Of a DNA stretch of 8,009 nt, positions 5,165 through 8,009 are shown in pieces. This DNA comes from MGBC120314 sp964403785 (GTDB lineage Bacteria > Bacillota > Clostridia > Lachnospirales > Lachnospiraceae): assembly GCA_964403785.1 (NCBI GenBank), contig CAYOHM010000083.1, positions 1 to 8,009 on the forward strand. The letters run 5' to 3'. The translations under genes and the position numbers were made by a program. Each line of letters begins with the position of its first letter. Position 1 is the stretch's first letter. The notes under the pieces are model-generated. The model was given only the letters and a program-made list of their open reading frames with translations. It ran no database searches and was not told the DNA's origin.

Positions 5165-7297
5165 ATGGAAAGGGATTTATTGGAAAAAAGAAAAAATATG
5201 ATATGCGAGCTGGTAAACGATAAGCTGTATGTTCCTATGAAATTCAAGGAACTTGCTATGTTTATGCAGGTAGCAAAGGAAGACAGAGAAGAGCTTTTGC
5301 AGGTATTAAATGAGCTTGTAAGCGAAGGACGGCTTTCGGTCACTCAAAAGGGCAAATATGTAAAGCCTGACAAGAACCTTCGTGTAGGCACATTTATCAG
5401 CAATGTCCGAGGCTTCGGATTTGTGACGATTGAGGGTGAGCCGGAGGATATTTTTATCCCCGAATCGGAGGTTAATGGAGCATTTCATCTTGACGAGGTG
5501 CTTGTGTCCGTCGAAAATGCCGCAAAGGACGGCAAAAGACGTGAAGGAAGCATTGTCAGGGTAAACAGTCATGGCATAACGGATATTGTCGGCACCTTTG
5601 AAAAAAGCAGAAATTATGGTTTTGTTATTCCTGATAACAGCAAGATTGCTGAGGATATATTTATACCGAAGGATAAATGCATGGGTGCGATGTCGGGGCA
5701 CAAGGTTGTAGTTCATATCAACAGTTATCCTCAAAAGGGTAAAAATCCGGAGGGAGAGGTTACACAGATAATCGGGCATATAAATGACCCGGGAACTGAC
5801 ATATTATCGGTTGTAAAGGCATATGATATACCTATGGAGTATCCGAAGGAGGTTATGGACTATCTGGACAGGATACCCGAGGAGGTGACGGAGGCTGAGA
5901 AGGCAGGAAGATATGACATCAGAAGCTGGCAGACGGTCACGATAGACGGAGAAGATGCCAAGGACCTTGACGATGCCATAACCATCTCAAGACAGGAAAA
6001 CGGATACCGCCTTGGTGTTCATATAGCGGATGTGTCACATTATGTTACGGAACATTCGCCTCTGGATAAGGAGGCTCTTAACAGAGGAACAAGCGTTTAC
6101 CTGGTTGACAGGGTGATTCCAATGCTTCCGCATAAGCTCTCCAATGGAATTTGTTCGCTTAACGAGGGCGTTGACAGGCTTGCGCTGAGCTGTATTATGG
6201 ATATTGATGAAAAGGGCAGCGTGACAGGGCATAAGATTACGGAAACTCTGGTAAATGTTGACCGCAGGATGACTTACACAAATGTAAAAAAGATTCTTGT
6301 AGACAAAGACCCTCAGGTTATGGAAGAATATAAGGATTTTGTGTCGATGTTTCAGCTTATGGAGGAGCTTGCACTTAAGCTTCGTGAGAAGAGAAGAAAG
6401 AGGGGCTCCATAGATTTTGATTTCCCTGAGAGCAAGATAACACTTGATGATGACGGAAGGGCAATAGATGTAAAACCATATGAGAGAAATACCGCTACCA
6501 GAATTATAGAGGATTTTATGCTCATAGCAAATGAAACCGTAGCCGAGGACTATTTCTGGCAGGAGATGCCCTTTGTATACAGAATACACGATAATCCCGA
6601 CCAGGAGCGCATAACAAAGCTGGGTATGCTTATAAATAACTATGGTTATTCTATCCATATGAGCAATGATGATATTCATCCGAAGGAATTGCAGAAGCTT
6701 ATGGATAAAATTGCAGGTACTCCCGAGGAGGCGATGATTAGCAGGCTTACGCTGCGCTCGCTTAAAAGGGCTCAGTACAGTACGGAATGTATAGGGCATT
6801 TCGGACTGGCTGCAAAGTATTACTGCCATTTTACTTCGCCAATCCGCAGATATCCTGACCTTCAGATTCACAGAATCATAAAGGAGAATCTAAAGGGTGG
6901 GATAAAAACTAAGAGAAGGCAGCACTACGAGGAAATTCTGCCCGAGGTTGCCAAGCATGCAAGCACTACTGAGCGCAGGGCTGATGACGCAGAAAGAGAA
7001 ACTGACAAGCTCAAAAAAGCTGAGTATATGCAGCAGCATATCGGTGAGGTTTACGAGGGAGTAATTTCCGGAATGAGCCAGTTTGGAATATATGTAGAGC
7101 TTATGAATACGGTTGAAGGTATGATTAAGGTTTCTGATATCCCGGGAGACTGCTATATTTATGATGAACCCCATTATCAAATGGTTGGCGAGCGCACCCG
7201 TAAGATATACAAATTAGGACAGAAGGTCAGAATCGAAGTTGCAGGCGCGGATAAGCTTATGAAAACCGTAGATTTTGTGTTCGCACAGGAAACTTAA
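5165..7297 (+). CDS. rnr: Ribonuclease R (3'-5' exoribonuclease)
   Basis: RNase R is a processive, magnesium-dependent 3'-5' exonuclease of the RNB (RNase II) family. It degrades structured RNA and, with tmRNA and SmpB, the faulty mRNA of stalled ribosomes. The 710-residue protein has the full domain order: an N-terminal winged-helix-like region (about 1-65), two cold-shock domains (about 73-130 with RGFGFVTIEG, and 142-205 with RNYGFVIPD), the RNB catalytic domain (about 250-580) and a C-terminal S1 domain (about 625-706). Catalytic acids are seen in DGEDAKDLDDA (D261, D267, D269, D270), and HFTSPIRRYPDL (555-566) is the other RNB signature. The basic C-terminal tail of E. coli RNase R is absent; the protein ends soon after S1. 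It lies 58 bp after secG and 13 bp before smpB, whose ribosome binding site touches its stop codon. Confidence 0.97.
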   Translation: MERDLLEKRKNMICELVNDKLYVPMKFKELAMFMQVAKEDREELLQVLNELVSEGRLSVTQKGKYVKPDKNLRVGTFISNVRGFGFVTIEGEPEDIFIPESEVNGAFHLDEVLVSVENAAKDGKRREGSIVRVNSHGITDIVGTFEKSRNYGFVIPDNSKIAEDIFIPKDKCMGAMSGHKVVVHINSYPQKGKNPEGEVTQIIGHINDPGTDILSVVKAYDIPMEYPKEVMDYLDRIPEEVTEAEKAGRYDIRSWQTVTIDGEDAKDLDDAITISRQENGYRLGVHIADVSHYVTEHSPLDKEALNRGTSVYLVDRVIPMLPHKLSNGICSLNEGVDRLALSCIMDIDEKGSVTGHKITETLVNVDRRMTYTNVKKILVDKDPQVMEEYKDFVSMFQLMEELALKLREKRRKRGSIDFDFPESKITLDDDGRAIDVKPYERNTATRIIEDFMLIANETVAEDYFWQEMPFVYRIHDNPDQERITKLGMLINNYGYSIHMSNDDIHPKELQKLMDKIAGTPEEAMISRLTLRSLKRAQYSTECIGHFGLAAKYYCHFTSPIRRYPDLQIHRIIKENLKGGIKTKRRQHYEEILPEVAKHASTTERRADDAERETDKLKKAEYMQQHIGEVYEGVISGMSQFGIYVELMNTVEGMIKVSDIPGDCYIYDEPHYQMVGERTRKIYKLGQKVRIEVAGADKLMKTVDFVFAQET

Positions 7298-7303
7298 AGA
7301 AGG
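7296..7303 (+). promoter_or_regulatory. Ribosome binding site deciding the smpB start
   Basis: AAAGAAGG overlaps the last two bases of the rnr stop codon and ends 7 bases before the ATG at 7311. It favours that start over the in-frame ATG at 7275, which lies inside rnr and would add 12 non-conserved residues. The overlap suggests translational coupling of rnr and smpB. Confidence 0.7.
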
Positions 7304-7310
7304 TATTAAA

Positions 7311-7778
7311 ATGAGTGAGAATAATTTTAAATTGATTGCTAACAATAAAAAAGCAAGATTTGATTATTTTATAGAGGAAACCTATGAAGCGGGTATAGAG
7401 CTTTGCGGAACGGAGGTTAAGTCCGTGCGTATGGGAAAATGCAGTGTTAAGGAAGCATTTGTCAGAATTGACAAGGGAGAGGTATATATTTACGGGATGC
7501 ATATTACACCATATGAAAAGGGCAATATTTTTAACCGTGACCCGTTAAGACCAAGGCGGCTTCTGCTTCATAAGCAGGAGATAAATAAGCTGGCAGGCCG
7601 TATAGCACAGAAGGGCTATACGCTGGTGCCGCTTGAGGTTTATGTAAGAGGAAATCTCGTAAAGGTGCAGATAGGTCTTGCACGAGGCAAGAAGCTCTAT
7701 GATAAGAGGGAGGATATAGCCAAGAAGGACCAGCGGCGCGAGATGGAAAAACAGTTTAAAATAAGCAAAATGTACTAG
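7311..7778 (+). CDS. smpB: SsrA-binding protein SmpB
   Basis: SmpB binds the tRNA-like end of tmRNA, delivers it to ribosomes stalled without a stop codon, and mimics the missing codon-anticodon stem with its C-terminal tail. The 155-residue protein has the family's length and motifs: NKKARFDY (12-19), GIELCGTEVKSVR (28-40) of the RNA-binding OB-fold, HITPYEKGNIFNRDPLRPRRLLLHK (64-88, read in parts), and IGLARGKKLYDKREDIAKKD (121-140), which leads into the basic tail that enters the mRNA channel. It follows rnr by 13 bp with its ribosome binding site touching the rnr stop, and its own RNA partner, ssrA, begins about 70 bp downstream. Protein, RNA partner and downstream nuclease thus sit side by side, in keeping with one ribosome-rescue unit. 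Confidence 0.98.
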   Translation: MSENNFKLIANNKKARFDYFIEETYEAGIELCGTEVKSVRMGKCSVKEAFVRIDKGEVYIYGMHITPYEKGNIFNRDPLRPRRLLLHKQEINKLAGRIAQKGYTLVPLEVYVRGNLVKVQIGLARGKKLYDKREDIAKKDQRREMEKQFKISKMY

Positions 7779-7803
7779 GGAACAGATTTTAACTTATAGT
7801 TGA

Positions 7804-7843
7804 TTGACTTTACGGTATATTTGGTTTAAACTGATAATATAAT
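7804..7843 (+). promoter_or_regulatory. Putative promoter region of ssrA
   Basis: A perfect -10 hexamer TATAAT lies at 7838-7843, placing the start close to the mature tmRNA 5' end at about 7850. No good -35 stands at 16-18 bp. TTGACT (7804-7809) is 28 bp away but could serve a second -10 (TAAACT, 7827-7832, 17 bp spacer). TTTACG (7809-7814) with GATAAT (7833-7838, 18 bp) is another pairing. A promoter here is likely, but its exact elements are uncertain. Confidence 0.5.
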
Positions 7844-7934
7844 TTACACGGGCTTGTAAAGGTTTCGACAGGGTAATGGAAGTTGGAGAAGCAAGTCGCA
7901 GGGTGATGCGTCAAATCCCAAATTAAATATAAAC

Positions 7935-7964
7935 GCTGAAGATAATTTAGCATTCGCTGCCTAA
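7935..7964 (+). CDS. tmRNA proteolysis-tag reading frame (AEDNLAFAA)
   Basis: The frame GCT GAA GAT AAT TTA GCA TTC GCT GCC TAA encodes the tag AEDNLAFAA. GCT is chosen as the resume codon because resume codons usually begin with G and because the upstream TTAAATATAAAC has the same spacing as the corresponding TTAAATATAACT that I recall from Bacillus subtilis. A start one codon earlier (AAC) is less likely. The tag would be added to stalled polypeptides, and its small hydrophobic end is the type read by ClpXP-like proteases. The serving alanine on tmRNA itself would precede it. Confidence 0.8.
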   Translation, partial: AEDNLAFAA

Positions 7965-7971
7965 TGGCAGC
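7956..7971 (+). other. tmRNA helix 5 hairpin holding the tag stop codon
   Basis: GCTGCC (7956-7961) and GGCAGC (7966-7971) form a perfect six base-pair stem whose TAAT loop contains the tag stop codon. The last two tag codons are in the 5' arm. This matches the known position of helix 5 in tmRNA and supports the tag frame. Confidence 0.75.
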
Positions 7972-8009
7972 TGTCTGACTTAGGGCACCTACACCTTAAG
8001 ACCCAGGCA

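Larger units (their letters stand above)
7850..8009 (+). ncRNA. ssrA: Transfer-messenger RNA (tmRNA), 5' part, cut by the window end
   Basis: tmRNA acts as both tRNA and mRNA to release stalled ribosomes and tag their products for proteolysis. The 5' end is recognised from GGGCTTG (7850-7856, the 5' strand of the acceptor stem) followed by the near-universal GGTTTCGACAGGG (7861-7873). A likely first pseudoknot uses CGCA (7897-7900) with TGCG (7907-7910), while GGG (7901-7903) pairs with CCC (7917-7919). The mRNA-like part then starts at GCT 7935 and ends at TAA 7962-7964. After it, CTTAGG (7979-7984) and CCTTAAG (7994-8000) may begin a second pseudoknot. About 160 of an expected 350 or so bases are present; the remaining pseudoknots, TTCGA arm and CCA end lie beyond the window. 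Its position just after smpB is conserved in Firmicutes. Confidence 0.95.

Noticed and set aside
6035..6871. Long open frame on the - strand (278 residues)
   Set aside because: It lies entirely antisense to the RNB domain of rnr, has no recognisable motif, and rnr is certain.
7275..7310. In-frame upstream ATG that would lengthen SmpB by 12 residues
   Set aside because: It lies inside rnr and lacks a ribosome binding site, and the added residues are not part of the family; the ATG at 7311 has a well-placed site.
7779..7849. Terminator after smpB
   Set aside because: The only pairing seen is a short AACT/AGTT match without a GC-rich stem or T-run; smpB transcripts may run into ssrA.
1..8009. 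CRISPR array, insertion sequence, prophage or toxin-antitoxin genes
   Set aside because: No spaced direct repeats, transposase motifs, terminal inverted repeats or phage-type genes were found on either strand; all long frames on the + strand are explained by housekeeping or sugar-metabolism genes.

Overview
The window looks like ordinary chromosome from an anaerobic Firmicute of the Clostridia, most likely a Lachnospiraceae relative (Roseburia/Butyrivibrio/Eubacterium-like). This rests on strong AGGAGG-type ribosome binding sites, sigma-A promoters with extended -10 elements, a tmRNA tag of the type seen in Clostridia, and the style of the proteins. The genus assignment is an inference. All genes are on the + strand.

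Left third (1-3120): the distal end of a surface-polysaccharide or sugar-modification operon. It holds the 3' end of an unrecognised gene, a divergent membrane-anchored family 2 glycosyltransferase-like protein, a canonical soluble family 2 glycosyltransferase and a DegT/DnrJ/EryC1 PLP-dependent sugar aminotransferase. The gaps are 33, 16 and 14 bp and no internal promoters are seen, so these genes are probably co-transcribed. No clear terminator follows the last gene.

Middle (3121-4776): gpmI, the manganese-dependent phosphoglycerate mutase of glycolysis. It has its own extended -10 promoter and a 5' leader containing a bulged hairpin.

Right half (4777-8009): the conserved Firmicute block secG, rnr, smpB, ssrA. 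It encodes the small SecYEG subunit, RNase R, the tmRNA-binding protein and the start of tmRNA. The last three work together in trans-translation: SmpB and tmRNA rescue stalled ribosomes, and RNase R degrades the faulty mRNA. secG has a near-consensus promoter. A strong intrinsic terminator lies between secG and rnr, although no separate rnr promoter is apparent. The tmRNA is cut by the window edge, but its 5' half, tag reading frame (AEDNLAFAA) and stop-codon hairpin are visible.

I see no mobile element, CRISPR array, tRNA, rRNA or phage gene, and no convincing novel system. The points most worth a second look are the glycosyltransferase-like protein with altered catalytic motifs, the terminator directly upstream of rnr, and the structured gpmI leader.
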